Source: Metabacillus litoralis | GTDB taxonomy: Bacteria > Bacillota > Bacilli > Bacillales > Bacillaceae | Length of the DNA: 64,000 nucleotides | Assembly: GCF_007994985.1 (NCBI RefSeq) | Contig: NZ_VOQF01000008.1 | Coordinates: forward strand, 62,001 to 126,000 | Direction: 5' to 3' | Part shown: positions 17,914 to 26,603 of the stretch, piece after piece | Position numbering within the stretch: the stretch's first letter is position 1 | How the letters are laid out: each line of letters opens with the position of its first letter | Notes under the pieces: generated by a model | Seen by the model: only the letters and a program-made list of their open reading frames with translations | Databases searched by the model: none | What the model was told of the DNA's origin: nothing | Made by a program: the position numbers and the translations under genes

Positions 17914-18630
17914 CTATTGCTGTTTAGAAAATAGCCTTAAACGATAACAATTCATTGCACATTCCCCTAATTGGTTTAACAGCTGGTAGTTAGCAACCCC
18001 ACCAACAACTGCTCCAATACCAGGTAATACCTGCATTAGCTTAACTAAATCAATATAGTCTCGATATTCTTGCTGAAATACACGCCAATCTAAATCCTTT
18101 ATTTCATGTTTCTTCACTTCCCAGTTTTCAATCATTTCTAGTACCTGTTCTTTATGTGTATCACTGGAGAAAGCTAGTTGAAAAACATATAAAAGAAATA
18201 ACCGCTCTTCATATTCCTTCGTACTGTAGCCATAAATACTTGCTACTTCAAATAAAAATTTCATTTTGATTCCGAGCAATAACGGAAAATCTGCAAGCCC
18301 TAGAAAGATCCCTCCAGCACCTGTAGAAGCACCCTCTATTGCGGCTGTTTTTTTGAAAGCTCCAATAGATTTTTCAACTAATTTCTCCCGCTCTTCAAAG
18401 GTTAAATTGTCAATCTTCTTCGGAAAAGTAGTCATATTTGAACCAACAAGAGTTGCTTCTACCATTTTTTTAATGCTTTCTGTGATTGTCTGATGTACTT
18501 TTTCCGGAATGAAGGTATTCATTTTACTTTGTGCTTTTTTTGATGTTCGTTCAAAAAGAGATGGCCTTCTTAAAAGCTTATGTTTCCATAATCTAGCTTC
18601 TTCAGCCATTTGAGATTCATACCCCATCAT
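17914..18630 (-). CDS. ecsC: EcsC family protein
   Basis: 238 aa, close to B. subtilis EcsC (236 aa). The EcsC domain covers most of the protein; glycine-rich hydrophobic segments ASTGAGGIFLGLADFPLLLG and LPGIGAVVGGVANY are its hallmarks. It is the third gene of ecsABC, and its ATG overlaps the ecsB stop by 4 bases. Biochemical function is unknown; the ecs locus as a whole affects secretion, competence and intramembrane proteolysis in B. subtilis. Confidence 0.93.
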   Translation of the reverse strand: MMGYESQMAEEARLWKHKLLRRPSLFERTSKKAQSKMNTFIPEKVHQTITESIKKMVEATLVGSNMTTFPKKIDNLTFEEREKLVEKSIGAFKKTAAIEGASTGAGGIFLGLADFPLLLGIKMKFLFEVASIYGYSTKEYEERLFLLYVFQLAFSSDTHKEQVLEMIENWEVKKHEIKDLDWRVFQQEYRDYIDLVKLMQVLPGIGAVVGGVANYQLLNQLGECAMNCYRLRLFSKQQ

Positions 18631-19856
18631 AATCCAACCTTTTCTTTCTTCTTTATACGGTTATTCATATAAACAAAAACAAAAATGGCTACAAAAGCTA
18701 TTCCTGACAGAAGCGTTATAGCAAACGTTATTAAGTTTGCAGTGAATACTGTTACTAAAGAATAAACACACACTTGTATAAGTAACATTCTAAACATTAT
18801 TGTTAAAAAGCTCGAAAGTTTTCGTTTTTCTGCTTTAGGATATAAATTTGGTAGCTCCAGAAGCTCATAATGCTTGTAAAGACTCATAATTTGAATACCT
18901 GTTAAAAAGATAAAGAAAATCGCTATCATCGCATTTCCATAAAGCTGATTCTCTATAAACGTTATAATGATACTCCCAATTAACGTTAACCTTACAAAAA
19001 TTCCTAAATAATCCCCAGATCGCAAAAATGCTCTTATAAATAAATACTCATAAACATTTTCCTGACGATACGCTATCTGCTTAACAAACCAATCTAAATA
19101 CTTCCTTCTTTTTGCCTGTTTTTTGAGCTTTGGTACATCAGTAAACAAGTTTGCTATCTTATAAAAGGATTGCTTTTTGCTATCTTCTTTTTGGATTAAC
19201 TGCTCCCACTTTATTGCTTTCTTAGATATAATTTTAGAGAAGTAAAGATCGTATGCAAACATTATGAAAAAGACAATGCCTACAAAAATATACTGCTGCG
19301 AGAGCAGGAAAAAGATTGCCAGTACATTAATGGCAAACCTCACAATTAGATCATTCCATTTGGATGAAGACTCTGTAAAGTATCCCATTTTCCAGCTTAT
19401 TCTCAAATTCCAAAACTTTATGACTAAAAGAAGGACAATACTAAGCAACAGTACTCTTCCATTAGCGTTTGTTGCTTTTAAATATAATGGTGCAAATAAA
19501 ATCATGGATACAATCACAATAAAAGATTGCGATATCATACTATAAGAAAATGCCTTTTTAAAATAGGAGTCAAGCTTATGCTCCATCGGCAGTAGAAAGA
19601 CAATATCTGCTTCTTTTAACAATGTTCGAACGCTTGATGTTAATAGAATAAACGTAAACGTTAGCGTCATTATTAATACAGCAGGAAAATCAGGTGGTAA
19701 TACTTCAAGCCACTGGGAATACGTTAAAGCACCACCAGCACCTAAAAAGATAAATACAAATAACAGATGATCATTTAACATGTATTTCAAATATGCTCTC
19801 GTCTCATTTATATGATGATTTATTCTAGTACTCCAGATTTCCTCAATGCTCTTCAT
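18627..19856 (-). CDS. ecsB: ABC transporter permease EcsB
   Basis: 409-aa integral membrane protein with about eight to ten hydrophobic helices, the same size class as B. subtilis EcsB (408 aa). Basic cytoplasmic loops such as KLKKQAKRRKYLDW lie between helices. It pairs with EcsA in an exporter-type ABC transporter needed for normal protein secretion and RasP activity in B. subtilis. It overlaps the end of ecsA by 14 bases and the start of ecsC by 4 bases. Confidence 0.95.
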   Translation of the reverse strand: MKSIEEIWSTRINHHINETRAYLKYMLNDHLLFVFIFLGAGGALTYSQWLEVLPPDFPAVLIMTLTFTFILLTSSVRTLLKEADIVFLLPMEHKLDSYFKKAFSYSMISQSFIVIVSMILFAPLYLKATNANGRVLLLSIVLLLVIKFWNLRISWKMGYFTESSSKWNDLIVRFAINVLAIFFLLSQQYIFVGIVFFIMFAYDLYFSKIISKKAIKWEQLIQKEDSKKQSFYKIANLFTDVPKLKKQAKRRKYLDWFVKQIAYRQENVYEYLFIRAFLRSGDYLGIFVRLTLIGSIIITFIENQLYGNAMIAIFFIFLTGIQIMSLYKHYELLELPNLYPKAEKRKLSSFLTIMFRMLLIQVCVYSLVTVFTANLITFAITLLSGIAFVAIFVFVYMNNRIKKKEKVGL

Positions 19857-20589
19857 CTTGATCTTCCTTTGTTAACTGAATATAAAGATCATCTAAAGTA
19901 GCATCATTCATCCCAAACTGTTTTCTTAATTCAAGGAGCGTTCCTTTTGCGCGAATTTCTCCATTATGTAAAATAACAAATGAATCACAATATCGTTCAG
20001 CAGTTGCTAAAATATGTGTAGACATCAATATTCCTGATCCTTGATTCTTTGCTTTTTCCATCATTTCTAGCAATGAGTTTATCGCAAGTGGATCTAACCC
20101 AACGAATGGTTCATCTATAATATAAAGTGATGGTTCAATTAAAAAGGCACACATAATCATGACCTTTTGCTTCATACCTTTAGAAAAATGAGCTGGAAAC
20201 CATTTCAAGCGTTTTTCCATGCGAAATTCTTTTAATAAAGGCTGAAGCCGCTTATTAAAGGTGTCTTTATCAAGTCCATATGCCATTGCTGTTAATTCAA
20301 GGTGTTCATGTAAAGTGAGTTCTTCATATAAAATAGGTGTTTCGGGTATAAAACTAAATTGCGATCGATAGCTTGCTGCATCTTTGGCAAAGGAATTTCC
20401 ATTGATCAAGATTTCGCCTTTATGTGCTTCCATTATTCCAATAATATGTTTAATTGTTGTACTTTTACCGGCCCCATTTAAACCAATTAACCCAACAATT
20501 TGTCCTTTGTTCACTTCAAAGGATATTTCTTTTAAAACGGGATTACGAGTATAGCCACCCGTTAATTTTTCTACTTTAAGCAATGTCAT
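19843..20589 (-). CDS. ecsA: ABC transporter ATP-binding protein EcsA
   Basis: 248-aa ATPase. Walker A GLNGAGKSTT is near residues 36-45, the signature is the variant FSKGMKQK, Walker B is LYIIDEPFVGLD and the switch His is in MSTHILATAE. It heads the ecsABC operon, divergent from hit as in B. subtilis. GGAGATCC lies 8-9 bases before the ATG. The 1-kb upstream region holds an unusual repeat array (see 20861-21400). Confidence 0.96.
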   Translation of the reverse strand: MTLLKVEKLTGGYTRNPVLKEISFEVNKGQIVGLIGLNGAGKSTTIKHIIGIMEAHKGEILINGNSFAKDAASYRSQFSFIPETPILYEELTLHEHLELTAMAYGLDKDTFNKRLQPLLKEFRMEKRLKWFPAHFSKGMKQKVMIMCAFLIEPSLYIIDEPFVGLDPLAINSLLEMMEKAKNQGSGILMSTHILATAERYCDSFVILHNGEIRAKGTLLELRKQFGMNDATLDDLYIQLTKEDQDEEH

Positions 20590-20860
20590 TTAGCGGATCT
20601 CCTTTTTCTTTAGAATGCATGTATTTTATCAGTTAACTTAAAAGAAATAATATTTATTTTAATCCACACGATCTCCTAACCATTTCTTTGCAAAATCACT
20701 TATTATTTTATTTGCGATCATGTTTTAAAAGTACTTCTTTAATAGTATCAAAATCACGATAACATGTCCTAATTAAGAAATATATTTTCTCGTATATTCT
20801 TTTGATCTTCGGACATCATAATTAGTGAGGAAGGGTTACTTGTCAAAACGAAAACTTCTA

Positions 20861-21400
20861 AATGAGGTGTTTGTTCCAGACATTCTTTTTTAACTCAAGG
20901 GATTTAGTTCTTTTCCATTGAATTAACACTTTTCGAAATGAGGTGTCTACGGGCCGTAATTCTGCTGAATTAGAAGCTCGCATATAACATCATTTTGTAA
21001 ATGAGGTGTTTGTCAAAGACAGTTCTCTCGTTTGTTAATGATTGTATAAACAACTAACAAGGGGATGGTTGTATTGAACAATGGTGATTTCACATTCAGA
21101 TAGCATTTAAATAAATGTTAAATGAGGTGTTTATCAAAGATAATGAGCTTTCATTATAAACCATTGAAAGTAAACACAAAATTTCGAAATGAGGTGTCTA
21201 CGGGCCGTAATTCTCTGAATTAGAAGCTCGCATTAACATCATTTTGTAAATGAGGTGTTTGTTAAAATACAGTTCAAACTCCGTTAGCTTTTGTTTTATC
21301 AATTAACAAGGGGATGGTTGCGTTGAACAATGGTGAATATCACATCAACTAACATTTAAATAAAATGTTAAATGAGGTGTTTGTCAAAGATAATTTCCCA
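20861..21400 (+). repeat. Tandem array of seven AAATGAGGTGT hairpin motifs in a duplicated 250-bp unit
   Basis: AAATGAGGTGT occurs at about 20863, 20936, 21000, 21120, 21184, 21248 and 21369. Motifs 2-4 and 5-7 are two copies of a 248-251 bp unit. Five motifs extend to the form TAAATGAGGTGTTTGTCAAAGA; two carry GAAATGAGGTGTCTACGGG. Most are preceded by AACA or AACAC about 20 bases upstream, which can pair with TGTT at the motif end. Hairpins TAATTC/GAATTA and AACATTT/AAATGTT persist in both copies while their loops change length. A strong plus-strand terminator follows at 21430. Bases 20590-20860 hold no recognisable gene. The role is unknown. Confidence 0.7.
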
Positions 21401-21429
21401 TTTATTGAGTAAAAATACCCTTTCTCGAG

Positions 21430-21469
21430 GAACAGGATGATCATTCGATTCATCCTGTTCTTTTTGATT
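21430..21469 (+). terminator. Rho-independent terminator ending the repeat array
   Basis: GAACAGGATGA pairs perfectly with TCATCCTGTTC (11 bp, 9-base loop), followed by TTTTTGATTTGATTTTT. It points on the plus strand, 190 bases upstream of hit, so it must end a transcript that starts inside or before the array. Confidence 0.85.
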
Positions 21470-21654
21470 TGATTTTTAAACAAGTACTTCATCTTGATGT
21501 CTGGTACTTTTCTTTATTAAGGTAAAATATTGTGCCAAAGCTTGTAGCTAAACATTTTATACCTTAGAATAAGATTTAAAGTAACATACATACATGAAGA
21601 ATGCTGTTGAAACTTGTTGACTTAGAATATTTTTTAAAAGGAAGTGTACGTACA

Positions 21655-22077
21655 ATGAGTGATTGTATTTTTTGTAAAATCGTTAATGAGGAAATTCCTT
21701 GTGCAAAAGTTTTTGAAAATGACCATGTCGTTGCCTTTCTTGATATTAGCCAAGTAACGAAGGGTCACACCCTTGTTATACCAAAAGTACATAAAGAAAA
21801 CATCTATGAATTAACTCCTGAAATTGCAAGCAAAGTTTTTGAAGTTATCCCTCAGATCTCTAATGCCATTAAAAAGCAATTTAACCCTGTTGGCTTGAAT
21901 TTATTGAACAACAATGGAGAACAAGCAGGACAATCTGTTTTCCATTATCATATGCATATTGTGCCTAGATATGGCAAAGGTGATGGTTTTGGTGCTGTAT
22001 GGAAATCACATGCTGATCAATATTCACCAGAGCAACTACAAGAAATCGCTTCATCTATTAAAAGTGAACTTTCATAA
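21655..22077 (+). CDS. hit: HIT family nucleotide-binding hydrolase
   Basis: 140 aa from the ATG at 21655. The frame is open from 21601, but AAAGGAAG lies about 10 bases before 21655 and the protein then begins MSDCIFCKIVNEEIP, as HIT proteins do. The active-site histidine triad is HYHMHIV (His97, His99, His101), and CxxC (Cys4, Cys7) is a likely zinc site shared with a later His. Members hydrolyse purine nucleoside phosphoramidates or dinucleotides. Position divergent from ecsA matches B. subtilis hit. A terminator follows. Confidence 0.94.
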   Translation: MSDCIFCKIVNEEIPCAKVFENDHVVAFLDISQVTKGHTLVIPKVHKENIYELTPEIASKVFEVIPQISNAIKKQFNPVGLNLLNNNGEQAGQSVFHYHMHIVPRYGKGDGFGAVWKSHADQYSPEQLQEIASSIKSELS

Positions 22078-22113
22078 TTAAAAACAACAAAACAAACGAA
22101 AATAGACTTATTA

Positions 22114-22161
22114 AAAAAGACCAAAATTGCAACGATCAGATCACGCAATTTTGGTCTTTTT
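22114..22161. terminator. Terminator after hit
   Basis: AAAAAGACCAAAATTGC and GCAATTTTGGTCTTTTT form a stem of about 17 bp with T runs on both strands. Confidence 0.85.
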
Positions 22162-22441
22162 GATTTTTAAATGTTTATCGATAAATCAAGTGAAAATCAA
22201 AATCATTTATAGTTAATAATAAAATGACAAAATACATGAACTAGCCTTTGACTGGTTATCTCTGCAATACGAAAAAATAAATTTAACTCAAACATATACC
22301 AGTTAAAATTCTATAAATCACAAATAAAAACGCTTACTTGATAAAATTTCATAAAGATACAAATATTCAGTCTACATTTCCTGCCCTTTTCATGATAGGA
22401 TATGAGTATTATTTTACGTACTATCTTAGGAGGGCAATAGA
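22162..22441 (+). other. serC upstream region, no gene seen
   Basis: AT-rich with no open frame that has a ribosome binding site, and no T-box or riboswitch hallmark. A TTGATA at about 22338 lacks a convincing -10 at 17 bases. Nothing else was recognised. Confidence 0.4.
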
Positions 22442-23521
22442 TTGAGAGCTTATAATTTTAATGCAGGACCAGCAGCAATACCATTACCAGTATTAGAACG
22501 TGCGCAAAAAGAATTGGTTAATTTCAACAACACAGGTATGTCAGTTATGGAACTTAGTCATCGTAGTAAAGATTATGAAGAAGTCCATAACAAAGCTAAC
22601 TCTTTGTTAAGAGAATTACTAGGAATTCCTGATACTTATGAAGTTTTATTCTTACAAGGTGGAGCTAGTTTACAATTTTCAATGATTCCTATGAATTTCT
22701 TACAAGAAAATAAGACAGCACACTTTATTATGTCAGGTGCTTGGTCTGAAAAAGCACTAAAAGAAGCAAAAATGTTTGGTGAAACTCGAATTCTTGCTTC
22801 AAGTAAAGAAGAAAATTATAAACATATCCCTAAAGACTATTCTTTAGCTGATACTGAAGATGGTGCTTATCTTCATATTACATCTAATAACACTATTTAT
22901 GGTACACAATGGAATGAGTACCCAACAAGCTCTATCCCATTAATTGCTGATATGTCTAGTGATATTTTATGTAAAGAAATTGATGTTGAGAAGTTTTCAC
23001 TTATTTATGCTGGAGCACAGAAAAATCTTGGTCCTTCAGGTGTAACTGTTGTGATTGCTAAAAAGGAATTCCTTGAAACTGCGAATGAAAATGTTCCAAC
23101 CATTTTAAACTATTCTACACATGTAAAAAACAATTCTTTATACAATACACCCCCTACGTTTGCTATCTATATGCTTTCTTTAGTGTTGGAATGGGTAAAA
23201 GAACAAGGTGGAGTTAAAAAAGTACAACAGATTAATGAAGAAAAAGCTGGTGCTATTTATTCTGCTATTGATCATAGTAACGGATTCTATAAAGCACATG
23301 CAACAGATGATAGTCGTTCTTTAATGAACATTACTTTCACACTCCCAAATGAAGAGCTAACAAAAAAATTCCTTCAAGAAGCTAAGGAACGTAACTTTAT
23401 TGGTCTTGCAGGTCATCGCTCTGTTGGTGGCTGCCGAGCTTCTACTTACAATGCTGTACCAAAAGAAGCATGTGAGGCACTAGCTTCTTTCATGAATGAG
23501 TTTAGAGATAATAATAAGTAA
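22442..23521 (+). CDS. serC: Phosphoserine aminotransferase SerC
   Basis: PLP enzyme that converts 3-phosphohydroxypyruvate and glutamate to phosphoserine in serine synthesis. 359 aa, standard length. It begins RAYNFNAGPAAIPLPVLE, with Lys194 of AGAQKNLGPSG as the PLP Schiff-base residue and GGASLQFSMIPMNFL as the phosphate-binding loop. The start is TTG with TAGGAGGGC 7-8 bases before it. Position between hit and trpP matches B. subtilis. A family A repeat begins 14 bases after the stop. Confidence 0.97.
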   Translation: MRAYNFNAGPAAIPLPVLERAQKELVNFNNTGMSVMELSHRSKDYEEVHNKANSLLRELLGIPDTYEVLFLQGGASLQFSMIPMNFLQENKTAHFIMSGAWSEKALKEAKMFGETRILASSKEENYKHIPKDYSLADTEDGAYLHITSNNTIYGTQWNEYPTSSIPLIADMSSDILCKEIDVEKFSLIYAGAQKNLGPSGVTVVIAKKEFLETANENVPTILNYSTHVKNNSLYNTPPTFAIYMLSLVLEWVKEQGGVKKVQQINEEKAGAIYSAIDHSNGFYKAHATDDSRSLMNITFTLPNEELTKKFLQEAKERNFIGLAGHRSVGGCRASTYNAVPKEACEALASFMNEFRDNNK

Positions 23522-23534
23522 ACATTAATTTTAA

Positions 23535-23864
23535 GGTGCTGAGACATAATTATTTAAGCTAATGATACACCCGAACTATTAGGCGATTGTTCAATTGATC
23601 TTTGCCTAATAGTTCGGGTTTTTATTTTTTGTCTTAAATATTTTTTGATTTTGCATACTATTTTTAAAAACTAGTGGAATGGAGAGGTAGACACTAAGAC
23701 TCCTACGGCAATAGAGAATGTGCTGAGACCTAAGCACGCGGATGCTCAGCTTCCTCCCTAGGCGAATTTGAGTGTCTGAAGCGCAATGGGACGAACTTGT
23801 TTTTCAGCTAAACTGAACTTAGATTTATTTTTTTTTGATGATTTCTTTAAGTATGTCCCTTCCT
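23535..23864 (+). repeat. Intergenic repeat family A, copy 2
   Basis: Starts GGTGCTGAGACATAATTATTTAA and ends ATGTCCCTTCC. The left hairpin ACCCGAACTATTAGGCGA / GCCTAATAGTTCGGGTTTTT is followed by a T run 14-100 bases after serC, codirectional with it. The GC-rich core (23677-23795) is related to the other copies. Confidence 0.85.
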
Positions 23865-23892
23865 ATCTTTTCTTTTTTTGATCTAATTTTTA

Positions 23893-24097
23893 GGCTCTGT
23901 TAAACTTTGTTGTTGATTTCCGTTACAGGCATTCGCTTTCCCGGGAAAAAAGTACCTTTTTTCCTAGGTCCGGGAGCCTCCTCGTAAGCTGCGCGCCTGT
24001 GGGGTCTCCCTTTGACACGCTTCTCTAAGCAGGAGTCTCATATATTCGCCTCCAATCAACAATGTGCTAAAAATCAACATTAACCTTTAACATAGCC
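23893..24097 (-). repeat. Intergenic repeat family B, copy 1
   Basis: Inverted ends: GGCTCTGTTAAAC at left, and on the other strand GGCTATGTTAAAGG. About 205 bp, with the inserted segment CCCGGGAAAAAAGTACCTTTTTTCC shared with copies 2 and 3. The strand given is that on which the core reads in the same sense as family A. Confidence 0.85.
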
Positions 24098-24140
24098 AAT
24101 TATTAAAGAAATAAAATAACTGTACGTAAAAAACATTTCT

Positions 24141-24149
24141 TGCTATAAT
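24141..24149 (+). promoter_or_regulatory. Extended -10 promoter of trpP
   Basis: TGCTATAAT: a consensus TATAAT (24144-24149) with the TG extension. The -35 at 17 bases spacing (TGTACG) is poor, as is usual for extended -10 promoters. It gives a leader of about 80 bases before the trpP ATG. Confidence 0.55.
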
Positions 24150-24209
24150 AATTCATAACTTCTCTCGCAATAGGAAATGAGTTCACTATTGGGGGGAAAC
24201 ATCTAATAA

Positions 24210-24253
24210 GAGATTAGAAGAGGAGAGATGAGAAATGAATACTAGAGTATTAG
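24210..24253 (+). promoter_or_regulatory. TRAP (MtrB) binding site over the trpP translation start
   Basis: GAG, TAG, GAG, GAG, GAG begin at 24210, 24215, 24220, 24225 and 24230, exactly five bases apart. A TAG or GAG at 24243/24245 and a TAG at 24251 follow the ATG at 24235. TRAP binds (G/U)AG triplets spaced by two or three bases, and in B. subtilis tryptophan-bound TRAP blocks trpP (yhaG) translation this way. The ladder covers the ribosome binding site (GAGGAGAG) and start codon, so tryptophan-dependent repression is predicted. Confidence 0.8.
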
Positions 24254-24756
24254 TTACACTATCTTTATTTTCTGCAATTGGGGCTGTACTAAATATGGTG
24301 ATGCCTCCGTTTTACCAAGGAATGAAACCAGATATGATGTTAATCATGATGTTTATCGGAATTATCTTTTTTCCAAGTGTGAAAAATGTTACTTTGCTAG
24401 GAATTGTTACAGGAATTTTATCTGCTTTAACAACAACTTTCCCAGGTGGACAAATCCCAAATATTCTTGATAAATTCATCACAGCATTCGTGTTTTACGG
24501 TTTGTTCTTACTAGTAAAGAAATTTGCACAAAAGGTAGCAGTAGCAACAGTTCTAACTGTTATTGGCACAATTGTGTCTGGAACAATCTTTTTAGCATCT
24601 GCTTTAGTTATTGTAGGTTTACCAGGTGGAGCAGCGTTTTCCGCTTTATTCATAGGTGTAGTTCTTCCAGCTACTATATTTAATGCAGTATCAATGGTTG
24701 TTGTTTTCCCAATTGTCCAAGCGATATTCAAACGCTCAAATTTAGCAATTGTATAA
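24235..24756 (+). CDS. trpP: Tryptophan transporter TrpP
   Basis: 173-aa membrane protein, about five helices, nearly the same length as B. subtilis TrpP (YhaG, 172 aa). It opens MNTRVLVTLSLFSAIGAVLN and has the conserved PPFYQGMKPDMMLIMMF and TTTFPGGQIPNILDK loops of the TrpP family. It imports tryptophan. Translation is predicted to be controlled by TRAP through the triplet ladder at its start. A strong terminator follows. Confidence 0.93.
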   Translation: MNTRVLVTLSLFSAIGAVLNMVMPPFYQGMKPDMMLIMMFIGIIFFPSVKNVTLLGIVTGILSALTTTFPGGQIPNILDKFITAFVFYGLFLLVKKFAQKVAVATVLTVIGTIVSGTIFLASALVIVGLPGGAAFSALFIGVVLPATIFNAVSMVVVFPIVQAIFKRSNLAIV

Positions 24757-24780
24757 GTTTTTCATTTTAAACATGTTTAA

Positions 24781-24812
24781 GAGGTTGACCATCATAGGTC
24801 AACCTCTTTTTA
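24781..24812 (+). terminator. Rho-independent terminator after trpP
   Basis: GAGGTTGACC and GGTCAACCTC form a 10-bp stem with loop ATCATA and a TTTT tail. Confidence 0.88.
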
Positions 24813-24919
24813 GGTCAATGCCAGTTTTTTTAATTTCCCATGAATTGAAACTCACCAAATGATGAGAGCAGCCAGCAACAAAGCCTAATTAATGACAATC
24901 AAACCTAACTACATTATTC

Positions 24920-25111
24920 CTATTGAAAATAAATTAACATTATTCCTATTAAAAGCATGATAACTCCAGCTGAAGCTAATACATTCACCTTTTGCTTAAC
25001 TATTTTTTTAGGTGGATAAGATGCTGATTGCTGCAATAATTTGAAATAATGAAAAGCTCCGATAAAAAGTAATAAACTAATAACAAAAAATAAAAATATA
25101 ACACCTGACAT
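24920..25111 (-). CDS. Small membrane protein, unknown
   Basis: 63 aa with two membrane helices (about 3-20 and 43-61) joined by a basic cytoplasmic or external loop (PPKKIVKQK). The frame is open to 25138, but GAAGGGGGG lies 6 bases before the ATG at 25111, so that start is chosen. No homologue was recognised at this place in B. subtilis. Good ribosome binding site and hairpin-topology support a real gene; function unknown. Confidence 0.65.
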   Translation of the reverse strand: MSGVIFLFFVISLLLFIGAFHYFKLLQQSASYPPKKIVKQKVNVLASAGVIMLLIGIMLIYFQ

Positions 25112-25409
25112 GCTCATCCCCCCTTCTCTAAAAGTCAAACAACTTAAGCCTTATATACCAGTAAATAAATATACTCATATATTCACTTAGTAAGAACAGA
25201 AATGAGAAAACATTTATAGCTCTTTTCCATCTTGCAGCCTAAATGAGCCTACATATAAAAAATAATTCAAAAAGTACTTATAAATATTTATGCTAACAAG
25301 CCTCTAACTATGTATAATGTTTAATAAAGACACACCTTTGGGTAAATTGTTAAAGAATGGATTAACTATATAAATTAATACATATCCATCATTTTTGGAG
25401 GGATGATTT

Positions 25410-25763
25410 ATGTCAAAAAATAATGCTTTATTTTACGGTCTTGTTGTAGGTGGAATAATTGGTGGAATCACAACATTACTTTCTACTCCTTCTTCCGGAA
25501 AAGAACTACGTGGGAAGATTAACCTAAGCCGTGAACAAATAGAGGACATTTTAAAACAATTAAAGATTGAGAGCAAAGCCCTTAAAGAACAAATCGTTAA
25601 AACAACTCAAGAAGGTACGGAAATTGTCAAAGAAGTATCTGCAGATTTAAAAAAATCAATTAATCAATTCCAACATGATATAGAGCCACATAAAAAAGAT
25701 TTACAAAAGGAAATAGAAGAAATAGAAAAGAAAATTAAACAGCTTGAAAATACACTTCAATAA
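25410..25763 (+). CDS. yhaH: YtxH-like protein YhaH
   Basis: 117 aa. An N-terminal glycine-rich membrane helix (FYGLVVGGIIGGITTLLSTP) is followed by SSGKELRGKI, typical of the YtxH family, and then a long charged coiled coil. B. subtilis YhaH has 118 aa and the same neighbours (trpP and hpr). Function is unknown; YtxH proteins are often stress-induced. TGGAGGGATG lies 6-7 bases before the ATG. Confidence 0.9.
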   Translation: MSKNNALFYGLVVGGIIGGITTLLSTPSSGKELRGKINLSREQIEDILKQLKIESKALKEQIVKTTQEGTEIVKEVSADLKKSINQFQHDIEPHKKDLQKEIEEIEKKIKQLENTLQ

Positions 25764-25844
25764 TGTTTTTTAGCTCATAATTAAAAAAGTCGCTTTACGT
25801 AAGAAACTTTTCTTTTACAAGTAAATTATTTTTCTCTTATTTTA

Positions 25845-25885
25845 AAAAGTGTGTAGGACAAGTATTGTCTACACACTTTTTTTCG
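25845..25885 (+). terminator. Terminator after yhaH
   Basis: AAAGTGTGTAG and CTACACACTTT enclose a short loop, followed by seven T; about 85 bases past the stop. Confidence 0.85.
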
Positions 25886-26011
25886 GCTAAAATCATTGAT
25901 ATATAAGGGTTTATTAAAATTTTTAAAAATTTCGTAAATTTATATCTTTATTAATCTTTATTTTATTGGCATAATAGAGAATAATACATTGAGAGTCAGG
26001 GGTGACCGGTG

Positions 26012-26599
26012 ATGAATCATAATGAAAAGGAATATACAATAAAAGAAGCCTTGTTATTTAGTCAACGAGTTGCGCAGCTTAGTAAAGCATTATGGAAATC
26101 AATAGAAAAGGATTGGCAGCAGTGGATCAAGCCATACGATTTGAATATCAATGAACACCATATTCTGTGGATTGCTGATCATTTAAATGGAGCCTCCATT
26201 TCAGAGATTGCTAAATTCGGAGTTATGCATGTATCTACTGCCTTCAATTTCTCCAAAAAACTTGAGGAAAGAGGTTACTTAGAATTTTCTAAGAAAGCTG
26301 ATGATAAGCGTAACACATATATTAAGCTTACTGCTCAGGGAGAAGAAGTTCTGTCTAAACTGTTAGAAGATTTTAGTCCTGAAAGAAACTCTGTTTTAAA
26401 GGGAGCACTTCCTCTACAAAATTTATACGGAAAGTTCCCTGAAATGATGGAGATGATGTGTATTATCCGCAATATTTATGGAGACGATTTTATGGAGATC
26501 TTTGAACAATCATTTCATAATATTGAGGATACCTACAATGATGAAGATGGAACTTTAACAAAAAAGAATTCTCAAGATGGGCAACTTATATCTAGCTAA
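26012..26599 (+). CDS. hpr: Transition-state regulator Hpr (ScoC), MarR family
   Basis: 195 aa from the ATG at 26012; a GTG one codon earlier is also possible, but AGGGGTG fits the ATG better. The winged helix at about residues 45-110 contains [40 protein letters not shown], nearly identical to B. subtilis Hpr. There Hpr represses extracellular protease genes, oligopeptide permeases and sporulation functions. The C-terminal acidic tail is shorter than in B. subtilis (203 aa). It converges on yhaI with only four bases between stops. Confidence 0.97.
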   Translation: MNHNEKEYTIKEALLFSQRVAQLSKALWKSIEKDWQQWIKPYDLNINEHHILWIADHLNGASISEIAKFGVMHVSTAFNFSKKLEERGYLEFSKKADDKRNTYIKLTAQGEEVLSKLLEDFSPERNSVLKGALPLQNLYGKFPEMMEMMCIIRNIYGDDFMEIFEQSFHNIEDTYNDEDGTLTKKNSQDGQLISS

Positions 26600-26603
26600 G
26601 AAA

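Noticed and set aside
17725-17934. 69-codon frame in family A copy 1
   Set aside because: Lies within a repeat core that is frame-broken in the other copies.
20861-21400. Array considered as CRISPR
   Set aside because: Motif spacing is irregular (about 64, 120 and 64 bases), intervening sequences are themselves duplicated, and no cas gene is near.
22162-22441. Looked for a T-box or serine-linked riboswitch before serC
   Set aside because: No AGGGTGGNACCGCG-type box and no antiterminator pair seen.
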